DNA from: Firmicutes bacterium UBA1065
GTDB taxonomy: Bacteria > Bacillota > Clostridia > Tissierellales > Sedimentibacteraceae
NCBI GenBank assembly: GCA_002316225.1
Contig: DCDC01000195.1
Coordinates: forward strand, 1-8,344
Direction of reading: 5' to 3'
Length of the DNA: 8,344 nucleotides
Shown: positions 1 to 6,563 of the stretch, one piece after another
How positions within the stretch are numbered: the stretch's first letter is position 1
Layout: every line of letters starts with the position of its first letter
Position numbers and translations under genes: made by a program
The notes under the pieces: model-generated
The model's input: the letters and a program-made list of their open reading frames with translations, nothing else
What the model was told of the DNA's origin: nothing
The model's database searches: none

Positions 1-693
1 GGATGGGGAGGCAGCATTCAAACCATGATGCCGATTTTTAATATACTTAAAGACAGATTCAGGGTTGTAACCCTGGATTTACCGGGCTTCGGCAGAAGTG
101 ACACCCCCAAAGTCCCATGGAATTCATACGATTATGCCGAATGTATTAATAAATTCATAAAAAAACTAAATTTAAAGGACTTGATCTTATTCGGTCATTC
201 TCACGGAGGCAGGATTTCAATAATATTGGCTAGCAAATATGACTTTGTCAGAAAATTGATCCTCATAGACAGCGCAGGAATCATTCCAAAGAGAAAAGCT
301 AAGTATTACATAAAAGTATACGGATTTAAGCTGCTAAAAAAACTTTATCTCATGCTTCCTGCCAAAAACAAACATGCAAGTATGGGTCAATTTTATAAGA
401 AATTCGGGTCCAGGGATTACAAAGATGCAGAAGGGGTTATGCGGCAAACCATGGTCAAGGTTATCAACGATAACCTCTTGAGTCTTTTAAGGCTTATTAA
501 GGTACCGACCCTGTTGATTTGGGGGGAAAACGACCAGGACACCCCCCTTTATATGGGTAAAATGATGGAAAATGAAATCACTGACAGCGGCCTTGTTGTT
601 TTAAAAGGAGCAGGCCACTATTCATATGTGGATAACTATGACCAGTTCAGGGCAGTTATCAATGTATTCTTAAAAGAAGATTGCGGAGAGTGA
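1..693 (+). CDS. alpha/beta hydrolase fold protein (5' end outside window)
   Basis: The frame is open from base 1 and its first residues, GWGGSIQT, look like the oxyanion region (usually HGWGG) that precedes the first helix in this fold. The gene therefore starts upstream, and the ATG at 25 is not the real start. The visible 230 residues carry the canonical order: a strand and turn reading VVTLDLPGFGRSD, the nucleophile elbow GHSHGG (Ser codon 199-201), the acid in WGENDQDTP and the histidine in GAGHYSYVDN. This is a complete Ser-Asp-His triad, so the enzyme is probably active as an esterase, lipase or related hydrolase. Its substrate cannot be read from sequence. No signal peptide is visible because the N-terminus is missing. 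The stop lies 2 nt before the next gene's ATG, implying translational coupling with the Mur ligase and a cell-envelope role by context only. Confidence 0.9.
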   Translation, partial: GWGGSIQTMMPIFNILKDRFRVVTLDLPGFGRSDTPKVPWNSYDYAECINKFIKKLNLKDLILFGHSHGGRISIILASKYDFVRKLILIDSAGIIPKRKAKYYIKVYGFKLLKKLYLMLPAKNKHASMGQFYKKFGSRDYKDAEGVMRQTMVKVINDNLLSLLRLIKVPTLLIWGENDQDTPLYMGKMMENEITDSGLVVLKGAGHYSYVDNYDQFRAVINVFLKEDCGE

Positions 694-695
694 AA

Positions 696-2327
696 ATGGA
701 GATTGTTATAAGTCTGTATATATTGATATGGTTGAAACTGTGTGAAGAAAAATTGAAAAAAAGCCTTCATATATTGCAATTGGAAGGTTATAACAGTGAT
801 AAGTACATATATTGGATGCAGAACAACAAGGAAAGGGTCCATACCAGGGATGACAAGATATATGTTACTCTTCTGTTGATTCTATCCTTGAGCTTGATCC
901 TAATTTCTCCTCTTCCCAGGACTCCTGTCTATCCTTTGATTTATGCAGGTATATCCTTGTTTTTTGCGGTTAAGAACTCAAGACTTGCTGAAGAAGCAAA
1001 AAAACCCTTGGTTTTTACAAAAAGAGCCAAAAGATTATTTGGAATAGCCTTGTTTTTGGTTTTATTTGACCTAATGCTGACCTTAATTGTAATAAGGTGG
1101 CTGAGCAAGGATATATTGGCTTATTTTGCCGTTTGGGCTGGCATTTTGACGGTTATTTATTATTTTTCCTCCTTCTACATGTATGGAGCAAATATAATAT
1201 CAAAGCCCATTGAAGAAAGAATAAATAAAAAATACTATGTTGCTGCATCGGAAAAAATAAAAAACATGAAAATAATTTCGGTGGCCATAACCGGAAGTTA
1301 CGGTAAAACATCAACCAAATTCATAACTGAAACTATTTTAAAAGAAAAGTACAAGGTTTTAAAAACACCCGAAAGTTACAATACCCCCATGGGAATAAGC
1401 AAGGTAATAAACAATGACTTGACCGGAGATTATGATGTTTTTATTGCTGAATTGGGTGCTACCAAGATCGGTGACATTGATGAGGTTGCAAAGCTTACGA
1501 ATCCTAAAATCGGCATCATTACATCAATCGGTCCCTGTCACCTGGAAACTTTTAAGTCAATAGACAATATTATGAGAACCAAGTATGAGCTAATAGAAAA
1601 TTTACCTGATGACGGCACGGCTATTTTCAATTACGACAATCCCCATGCAAGAAAATTAGCAGACAAAACTTTCAAGAATAAGCTTGTCTACGGCATAGAT
1701 AGCTTTGAAGATACGGATGTATTTGCTACTGATATACATGTTGACAGCCTTGGTTTGGCCTTTACCTTATGCATAAGAAGCCTGGGAGCAATAGAATGCA
1801 GGACCAGGCTTTTAGGCAGGCATAACATACTAAATATTTTAGGCGGGGCGGCAATCGCATCGGTTTTAGGCCTGACCCTGGAAGAAATAAAAAGAGGGAT
1901 TTCAAAATTAGAACCTGTAGAACACAGGCTGCAGCTAATAGATCCGGGAACGGGTGTTTTGGTCATCGATGATGCATTTAATTCCAATCCTGACGGAGCC
2001 AAGGCTGCCCTGGATGTGCTGAACTCTTTTAAGGACAGGAGAAAAATTATAGTTACACCGGGAATGGTTGAATTAGGGGATTTGGAAGAAACAGAGAACT
2101 TCAGATTCGGTGAGCTTATTGCATCCGTATGCGATGTTGCCATATTGATCGGAAAAAAACGAACCATGCCTATATACCGGGGAATGAAAAAGCATAATTT
2201 CAATGAAGATAATTTGTATGTGGTTAATTCATTGAATGAAGCTACAGAATTGATAAAAAACATAACAAAAATTAATGACGTGATTCTTTTTGAAAATGAT
2301 TTGCCCGACACATACGACGAAAAATAA
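696..2327 (+). CDS. membrane-anchored MurF-like Mur ligase
   Basis: A 543-residue protein of the ATP-dependent Mur ligase family. The central domain has the P-loop TGSYGKTSTK (about 199-208), ESYNTPMGI (226-234), the Mg-binding AELGA (251-255), GPCHLETF (279-286) and a lysine in MRTKYELI (K296) placed like the carbamylated lysine of Mur ligases. The C-terminal domain has GRHNILN (374-380), HRLQ (410-413), DDAFNSNP (425-432) and PGMVELG (455-461), closest to MurF, which joins D-Ala-D-Ala to the UDP-MurNAc-tripeptide. The N-terminal 190 residues do not look like the MurF uridine-binding domain. They contain hydrophobic stretches near 56-71, 77-92, 114-134 and 140-160, plus a weak one at 1-14, so the enzyme is probably membrane bound. 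The ATG at 696 is chosen because GGAGAG at 685-690 is well spaced; a TTG at 681 or GTG at 690 would be longer alternatives. The ddl gene follows after 17 nt. It may be a MurF paralogue rather than the housekeeping enzyme. Confidence 0.88.
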   Translation: MEIVISLYILIWLKLCEEKLKKSLHILQLEGYNSDKYIYWMQNNKERVHTRDDKIYVTLLLILSLSLILISPLPRTPVYPLIYAGISLFFAVKNSRLAEEAKKPLVFTKRAKRLFGIALFLVLFDLMLTLIVIRWLSKDILAYFAVWAGILTVIYYFSSFYMYGANIISKPIEERINKKYYVAASEKIKNMKIISVAITGSYGKTSTKFITETILKEKYKVLKTPESYNTPMGISKVINNDLTGDYDVFIAELGATKIGDIDEVAKLTNPKIGIITSIGPCHLETFKSIDNIMRTKYELIENLPDDGTAIFNYDNPHARKLADKTFKNKLVYGIDSFEDTDVFATDIHVDSLGLAFTLCIRSLGAIECRTRLLGRHNILNILGGAAIASVLGLTLEEIKRGISKLEPVEHRLQLIDPGTGVLVIDDAFNSNPDGAKAALDVLNSFKDRRKIIVTPGMVELGDLEETENFRFGELIASVCDVAILIGKKRTMPIYRGMKKHNFNEDNLYVVNSLNEATELIKNITKINDVILFENDLPDTYDEK

Positions 2328-2344
2328 TAAATAAGGAGGAAGTC

Positions 2345-3499
2345 ATGAAAAAAATAGGTATCATTATCGGCGGTAAATCCGTTGAACATGAAGTTTCAAT
2401 AATAACTGGCATGCAGGTTTATGAAAACATAGACAAAAGCATTTATGAACCTAAAGTTATCTACATACAAAAGAACGGCAAGTGGCTGTTTGGGGACAGT
2501 CTTCATGACATAAACAATTATAAGGTAAAAAAATTTGAAGATGCTTATGAAGTTTTGCCGGGCTTTAAAAACGAGAAGCTGATACTTTACCCTCATCCCG
2601 AAATAAAAAGCGGATTTTTCGGGAAAAAATACCAACCCTATGAAATTGACCTGGTATTTCCTGCCGTACACGGCACAAACGTTGAAGACGGGGCCCTCCA
2701 GGGCTTATTTCAAATGAACGGTGTTCCTTATGCATTCGGGTCCGTTTTATGTTCAGCCGTTGGAATGGATAAGGTTATAATGAAGAAGGTTTTTCAAAGC
2801 TATAACCTGCCCATAGTTGATTATATATGGTTTTACAGGTCAAGCTATGAGGAGAACAAGGTAAAATACATTGAGGAGGCAGAAATGATCGGATATCCCC
2901 TCATCGTTAAGCCGGCTAATTTAGGCTCAAGCGTAGGAATAAACAAGGCAAGGAATCTGGATGAACTCTTGTTTGCCATTGATGTTGCCAAGTCTTATGA
3001 CAGGAAAATAATAGTGGAGAAATGCCTTGAAAATGTGAGGGAAATAAACTGCGCCGTAATCGGGTACGAAAATAACCTTCAGACATCTCTTTGCGAAGAG
3101 CCTTTAGGTTGGAAAGAATTCTTGACTTATGAAGACAAATATGTAAACAAACAGAAAGATGCAAAGGAAGCCAAACGCCGCATACCTGCGGAAATTGATG
3201 AAGAAATCGAAAACAAAATCAAGGATTATGCCAAGGATGCCTTTAAAGCGGTGGATGGGTGCGGAAATGCAAGAATAGATTTTCTTTTAAGCGGCAACAA
3301 TATATATGTAAATGAAATCAATACCATTCCCGGCTCCATAGCTTTTTACCTCTGGGAAGGCAAGGGAATATCTTTTAAACAGTTAATTACAACAATAATA
3401 GAGCTTGCAGAACTCCAGCACAGCCAAAGAAAAGTAAATATTATTTCATATGATATTGATTTATTAAATAAAATGGGGGCAGGCGGAAAGACTAAATAA
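2345..3499 (+). CDS. ddl: D-alanine--D-alanine ligase
   Basis: An ATP-grasp ligase of 384 residues, joining two D-alanines in the cytoplasm to give the dipeptide used by MurF. Visible motifs are GGKSVEHEVS at 9-18 (E14 matches E15 of E. coli DdlB), HGTNVEDGALQG at 109-120, the ATP-binding KPANLGSSVG at 189-198 (S195 matches S150), the omega-loop YEDKY at 262-266 (K265-Y266 match K215-Y216), ARID at 309-312, and the Mg ligands in NEINTIPG (E324, N326). The omega-loop tyrosine favours D-Ala-D-Ala over D-Ala-D-lactate, because VanA-type enzymes carry a histidine there. After NTIPG the sequence runs SIAFYLWE, where DdlB has MTSHSLVP, so the position equivalent to S281 is a tyrosine. The start has a strong AAGGAGGA at 2333-2340. 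The gene sits 17 nt after the Mur ligase and 18 nt before rnr, consistent with one operon. Confidence 0.95.
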   Translation: MKKIGIIIGGKSVEHEVSIITGMQVYENIDKSIYEPKVIYIQKNGKWLFGDSLHDINNYKVKKFEDAYEVLPGFKNEKLILYPHPEIKSGFFGKKYQPYEIDLVFPAVHGTNVEDGALQGLFQMNGVPYAFGSVLCSAVGMDKVIMKKVFQSYNLPIVDYIWFYRSSYEENKVKYIEEAEMIGYPLIVKPANLGSSVGINKARNLDELLFAIDVAKSYDRKIIVEKCLENVREINCAVIGYENNLQTSLCEEPLGWKEFLTYEDKYVNKQKDAKEAKRRIPAEIDEEIENKIKDYAKDAFKAVDGCGNARIDFLLSGNNIYVNEINTIPGSIAFYLWEGKGISFKQLITTIIELAELQHSQRKVNIISYDIDLLNKMGAGGKTK

Positions 3500-3517
3500 A
3501 AAAATCAGGAGAAGTAC

Positions 3518-5629
3518 ATGAACTTTAAAGAAAAAATACTGGCATTCATGAGGGAAGAAACATATAAGCCTTTAACCTTCAAGGAGCTGCTTCTGGCACT
3601 TGGAGTCGAAGAAAATATGAAAAAAGCCCTCTTGGTTGCTTTGAACGAACTTGAAGATGAAGGCAAAATAATATTCACCAGGACCGAAAGATACGGACTG
3701 CCTGAAAAAATGAACCTGGTAATAGGCACCCTGGAAGGCCATCCCAAGGGATATGCCTTCTTATTGCCGGATGATAAAAGCATGAAAGACATTTTCATTT
3801 CACCAGCGGACATGAACGGTGCCATGCACGGAGACCGGGTGATAGTAAGACCCATGAAGGTTCTGGAAGATGTAAAAAGTCCCCAGGGCAAAGTTATCAG
3901 AATAATCGAAAGGGCCAATCCTTATGTGATAGGTACTTTTCAAAGAAGCAGGCATTTTGGTTTCGTGGTGCCTGATGATAAAAGAATCTCTTACGACATA
4001 TACGTACCCAAGGAAGAATTTAACAATGCCAGGGAAAACACCAAGGTTTCCGTGAAAATCATAGAATGGCCCGACCAGAGGAAGAATCCGGAAGGAACCA
4101 TAGTAGAGGTTTTAGGTGATATAGAAGATACAAAAACACATATTGATGCGGTCCTTTTGGCCAAAAAGGTAAGGCAGGTTTTCCCGGAAGATGTTATAAG
4201 GGAAGCTAAAAAGGTATCCCAGGAAGGAATAGCTGAGTCGGAAATAAAACGAAGAAAGGATTTAAGAAAACTCAACATAATTACAATAGACGGCAGTGAT
4301 GCCAAGGATTTGGATGATGCGGTATATGCAGAAAAATTAAATGAAAATGAATACCTCTTAAGCGTTCACATTGCCGATGTGACTCATTATGTAAAGGAAG
4401 ACGGGAAATTAGACAAGGAAGCCCTAAGAAGAGGAACCAGCATATACCTGACGGACCGGGTCATCCCCATGCTTCCCAAAGAACTGTCCAACGGGGTCTG
4501 CAGTCTGAATCCCGGGGAGGATAAGCTGACTCTTTCCGTTGAAATGATAATAAACAAGGACGGCAAGGTAATTGATTATAAAATATTTGAGAGCATAATC
4601 AACAACAGGTTCAGAATGACCTATGATGATGTTACGGATATACTTGAAAACAATGATGAAGAACTTTCAGATAAGTATAAAGATATAGTTCCCATGCTTA
4701 AAATAATGGAAGAACTTAGCTTGGTCCTCAGAAGAAAAAGGGAATTAAGAGGAGCAATTGACTTTGAATTTCCGGAAAGAAAAGTCATAAGCGATGAAAG
4801 CGGCAAGGCTATTGATGTAAGAAGGTATGAAAGAAGAATTTCAAACAGGATGATCGAAGAATTCATGCTTGTATGCAATGAAACGGTTGCCGAGCACTAT
4901 TTTTGGCTAAATATCCCCTTTGTCTACAGGATCCATGAAGACCCGGACGAAGAAAAGATGTATGAGTTCAGTAAATTCATCCACAACTTCGGCTACGCCT
5001 TAAAGGGCAATGTTGTTCATCCTAAAGAACTTCAGCAGCTTTTAACTAAAATCAAGGATACAAGGGAAGAATCCCTGATCAACAACATGATGCTGAGGTC
5101 ATTAAAAAAAGCAATATATTCACCTGATGCTTCCAAGCACTTTGGTTTAGCTGCAAAATATTACTGTCATTTCACTTCACCCATAAGAAGATATCCTGAC
5201 TTGCAGATACACAGGATAATTAAAGGCCACATGAAGGGAAAATACTCAGAGGAAGCCTTGCAAAGGCTGTATGAGAGAACGGCAATGGTGGCTGACCAGT
5301 CGTCCAAGATGGAAAGGCTTGCTGACGAGGTCGAAAGAGATACTGAAAAAATCAGGATTGCTGAATTTATGTCAGACAAAATCGGTGAAGAATATGAAGG
5401 TGTTGTTTCAGGGGTAACCAACTTCGGTATTTTTGTGGAGCTTGAAAATACCGTTGAAGGACTTGTGCACATTTCCAACATGGTTGATGATTACTATATT
5501 TATAATGACGAGAGAAAAGAACTTTTCGGCCAGGGAAGCCATAAGGTATATAAGATAGGTGACAAGGTAAGGGTAAGAGTAGATAATGTAAGCATAGCAA
5601 AAGCAGAAATAGATTTTGCATTAATTTAA
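3518..5629 (+). CDS. rnr: ribonuclease R (RNB/RNase II family 3'-5' exoribonuclease)
   Basis: A processive hydrolytic 3'-5' exoribonuclease of 703 residues that degrades structured RNA and, in well-studied bacteria, takes part in mRNA turnover, rRNA quality control and tmRNA-linked decay. Domain order is the family one: an N-terminal winged-helix-like segment (about 1-65), cold-shock-like RNA-binding domains (about 68-200), the RNB catalytic domain (about 250-575) and a C-terminal S1 domain (about 624-701, starting EEYEGVVSGVTNFGIFVEL). The active-site cluster IDGSDAKDLDD supplies D258, D264, D266 and D267, matching D272, D278, D280 and D281 of E. coli RNase R, so it should be active. TSPIRRYPDLQIHR (553-566) is a further family signature. 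The protein ends just after S1, without the long basic tail of the E. coli enzyme. AGGAGA at 3507-3512 supports the ATG. It is transcribed with ddl and precedes ssrA, a common arrangement, but smpB is not beside it. Confidence 0.96.
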   Translation: MNFKEKILAFMREETYKPLTFKELLLALGVEENMKKALLVALNELEDEGKIIFTRTERYGLPEKMNLVIGTLEGHPKGYAFLLPDDKSMKDIFISPADMNGAMHGDRVIVRPMKVLEDVKSPQGKVIRIIERANPYVIGTFQRSRHFGFVVPDDKRISYDIYVPKEEFNNARENTKVSVKIIEWPDQRKNPEGTIVEVLGDIEDTKTHIDAVLLAKKVRQVFPEDVIREAKKVSQEGIAESEIKRRKDLRKLNIITIDGSDAKDLDDAVYAEKLNENEYLLSVHIADVTHYVKEDGKLDKEALRRGTSIYLTDRVIPMLPKELSNGVCSLNPGEDKLTLSVEMIINKDGKVIDYKIFESIINNRFRMTYDDVTDILENNDEELSDKYKDIVPMLKIMEELSLVLRRKRELRGAIDFEFPERKVISDESGKAIDVRRYERRISNRMIEEFMLVCNETVAEHYFWLNIPFVYRIHEDPDEEKMYEFSKFIHNFGYALKGNVVHPKELQQLLTKIKDTREESLINNMMLRSLKKAIYSPDASKHFGLAAKYYCHFTSPIRRYPDLQIHRIIKGHMKGKYSEEALQRLYERTAMVADQSSKMERLADEVERDTEKIRIAEFMSDKIGEEYEGVVSGVTNFGIFVELENTVEGLVHISNMVDDYYIYNDERKELFGQGSHKVYKIGDKVRVRVDNVSIAKAEIDFALI

Positions 5630-5644
5630 AACTTGTGTTATAAT
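5616..5644 (+). promoter_or_regulatory. probable ssrA promoter with extended -10
   Basis: TATAAT at 5639-5644 is a perfect -10 and is preceded by TG one base upstream (5636-5637), giving an extended -10. A partial -35, TTGCAT, lies at 5616-5621 with a 17-bp spacer and overlaps the last codons of rnr. Transcription would start near 5651, giving a leader of about 95 nt before the mature tmRNA 5' end, to be removed by RNase P. This is inferred from sequence only. Confidence 0.7.
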
Positions 5645-5648
5645 GGTT

Positions 5649-5735
5649 TTGGCTATGAAGCCAATAATAAAATTAAGGTTTGTTTAAGGGTAATCTTATA
5701 TGATTATCCTCTGAGAGGTAATCATTAACCACCCC
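5649..5735 (+). other. ssrA precursor leader with several inverted repeats
   Basis: Three foldable segments are visible. TTGGC (5649-5653) pairs with GCCAA (5660-5664) around a 6-nt loop. AGGGTAATC (5687-5695) pairs with GATTATCCT (5702-5710), nine pairs with one G-U. A second GGTAATC (5717-5723) repeats the left arm and could instead pair with the same right arm. CCCC at 5732-5735 could also pair with the GGGG that begins the mature tmRNA. Whether these structures guide RNase P processing or are incidental is unknown. Confidence 0.35.
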
Positions 5736-5745
5736 TGTTTTTTTC

Positions 5746-6095
5746 GGGGGCGTAAATGGTTTCGACGGGGATATGGAAGTAAGATAAGCGAGTCGTTGGG
5801 CTGAGCAACGTAAAAAGCAGCAAAATAAAATAAACGCAAACGAAAATAATTTAGCTTACGCAGCTTAAGAGCTGCCAGCTGTTCCGCTTAACCGACCTGT
5901 AGGTTAAACCGGGGCATCATGTAAATCAGGGAACTGCTTAAGGGATTCTTCGACCTTAGGCGGAACAATCGAAGATAGCCGAGATTACAGCCCGGGCATA
6001 GGCGGTAATCGAAGCGAAAAACAAAATATGTCCTGCACTCGGAGAAAGTCTTTCGGAAATATTTTCGGACGTGGGTTCGACTCCCACCGCCTCCA
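5746..6095 (+). ncRNA. ssrA: transfer-messenger RNA (tmRNA, one-piece)
   Basis: This RNA rescues stalled ribosomes by acting first as an alanyl-tRNA and then as a short mRNA that adds a degradation tag. The 5' end GGGGGCG (5746-5752) pairs with CGCCTCC (6088-6094) as a seven-pair acceptor stem. Its third pair is G-U, the alanine identity element read by alanyl-tRNA synthetase. The conserved TAAATGGTTTCGACGGGG stretch follows the 5' end. The T arm is GTGGG (6071-6075), loop TTCGACT, CCCAC (6083-6087). The discriminator is A6095 and the next bases are TAC, so the 3' CCA is not encoded and must be added. The tag frame is at 5836-5868, and its stop sits in the loop of a GCAGCT/AGCTGC hairpin (5860-5875). 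The middle portion, with sequences such as CTTAACCGACCTG and GGTTAAACCGG, looks like the usual pseudoknot region. The gene follows rnr and has its own promoter. Confidence 0.97.
5836..5868 (+). other. tmRNA proteolysis-tag reading frame
   Basis: The frame starting at GCA 5836 reads ANENNLAYAA and ends at TAA 5866-5868. It resembles tags that begin with AN(D/E)EN and end in a hydrophobic residue plus AA, which ClpXP-type proteases recognise. With the alanine carried by the tmRNA itself, the added peptide is AANENNLAYAA. The penultimate region is AYAA rather than the commoner ALAA. The resume codon is assigned by alignment to known tags and not shown directly. Confidence 0.9.
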
Positions 6096-6120
6096 TACTA
6101 TATATATGGAAAATATTAAA

Positions 6121-6140
6121 ACTCTTCAAATATGAAGAGC
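6121..6140 (+). repeat. 20-bp direct repeat, proximal copy (hairpin without T-tract)
   Basis: This is one of two identical 20-bp copies; the other is at 6270-6289. Each contains CTCTTCA and TGAAGAG, which form a 7-bp stem with a 4-nt AATA loop. This copy lies 26 nt after tmRNA and is followed by CAGACTG, not a run of T, so it is a weak terminator on its own. The repeats exactly bracket the palindromic element between them. They are either a duplication made on insertion or the outer ends of the element. Confidence 0.85.
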
Positions 6141-6269
6141 CAGACTGTTGACAAAGTATAAAATACATTGTCATTTTGAAGGCGAAGCCTGAAGAATCTC
6201 ATATTTCCAATAATGATGAGATCCTTCGCTTACGCTCAGGATGACATAAGAGGGTTTGTCAGTAACCTG
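6141..6269. mobile_element. 129-bp palindromic MITE/REP-like element
   Basis: The element is non-coding. Its outer ends are CAGACTGTTGACAAA (6141-6155) and TTTGTCAGTAACCTG (6255-6269), an imperfect inverted repeat keeping CAG and TGACAAA. An inner pair of long arms, TGTCATTTTGA through AATCTCAT (6169-6202) and ATGAGATCC through CAGGATGACA (6216-6246), is complementary over most of its length around a 13-nt centre, so the whole piece can fold into one long hairpin. No transposase is encoded, which fits a miniature element moved by proteins supplied elsewhere. From memory, repeats beginning TGTCAT and ending ATGACA with internal GAAG/CTTCG are scattered through many bacterial genomes, but the family cannot be named from the sequence alone. 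Confidence 0.75.
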
Positions 6270-6302
6270 ACTCTTCAAATATGAAGAGCTTTTTATTTTT
6301 TA
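6270..6302 (+). terminator. probable ssrA terminator (distal repeat copy plus T-tract)
   Basis: CTCTTCA (6271-6277), loop AATA and TGAAGAG (6282-6288) form a 7-bp hairpin, followed by CTTTTTATTTTTT, a proper intrinsic terminator for the + strand. The same hairpin occurs at 6121 without the T-run. ssrA transcription therefore probably reads through the palindromic element and ends here, about 200 nt after the mature 3' end. Confidence 0.8.
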
Positions 6303-6446
6303 CAGATTCTAATTTTCTTAAACATAAGTAAAAAAAATTATTATTGTAATTTCTGGAAATAAGTTTGCCCATAATCCTGCGGAGCCCTCTATACAAGCTC
6401 TTCTTACTATGAAAGGTTATTGAAAGAAGAATAAAAAACAAATTTC
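6303..6446. other. intergenic stretch with no recognisable gene
   Basis: This is the uncharacterised part of the 468-bp gap between ssrA and the AraC gene. It is A+T rich, with no open frame that has a ribosome site on the + strand. The open frame on the opposite strand lacks recognisable content and runs through the terminator above. TCTTCTT (6399-6405) and AAGAAGA (6424-6430) form an inverted repeat. No convincing promoter was found, although a terminator follows directly, so a small RNA or gene remnant is possible but not supported further. Confidence 0.4.
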
Positions 6447-6480
6447 AACTCCTCAATACAAAAACAGAGGAGTTTTTTAT
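6447..6480 (+). terminator. intrinsic terminator upstream of the AraC gene
   Basis: AACTCCTC (6447-6454) and GAGGAGTT (6467-6474) make a perfect 8-bp stem with a 12-nt A-rich loop, followed by TTTTAT. On the opposite strand there is no comparable T-run, so it works on the + strand. It follows the ssrA terminator by about 145 nt with no gene in between; it may be a backup stop or may end an unrecognised short transcript. Confidence 0.75.
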
Positions 6481-6487
6481 TGAATCC

Positions 6488-6540
6488 GATACTTTTTGTA
6501 TCAAAAAAGTCGAGCATTATTAAAATTTTTTTGGTATGAT
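6488..6540 (+). promoter_or_regulatory. probable promoter of the AraC gene with upstream inverted repeat
   Basis: TATGAT at 6535-6540 preceded by TG at 6532-6533 forms an extended -10; no good -35 is seen at the right distance. GATAC (6488-6492) and GTATC (6498-6502) form an inverted repeat around TTTTT. Its position, about 45 bp upstream of the -10 centre, suits an activator or autoregulatory site, but binding by the adjacent regulator is a guess. Confidence 0.5.
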
Positions 6541-6563
6541 GACTTTACGAAGGAGGGAAAAGG

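Noticed and set aside
25..693. ATG at 25 as the true start of the hydrolase.
   Set aside because: The frame continues upstream to base 1 with conserved GWGG residues of the fold, and no ribosome site precedes the ATG.
1688..2389. A 233-residue open frame on the - strand.
   Set aside because: It lies opposite the strongly supported Mur ligase and ddl start, has no domain-like content, and no ribosome site is seen before its start.
2345..3499. A VanA-type D-Ala-D-lactate ligase of a glycopeptide-resistance cluster.
   Set aside because: The omega loop keeps the lysine-tyrosine pair of D-Ala-D-Ala ligases, and no vanH- or vanX-like gene is adjacent.
5956..6174. A 72-residue reading frame on the - strand containing MEAVGVEPTSE.
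   Set aside because: It is antisense to the 3' part of tmRNA and this wording is the product of the conserved T-arm and acceptor sequence read backwards, a common spurious protein call.
6141..6269. The palindromic repeat as part of a CRISPR array.
   Set aside because: There is a single unit with long inverted arms, no regularly spaced short repeats and no cas genes.
6259..6441. A 60-residue frame on the - strand in the ssrA-AraC gap.
   Set aside because: It has no recognisable motif and runs through the + strand terminator into the palindromic element; composition is simply A+T-rich noise.
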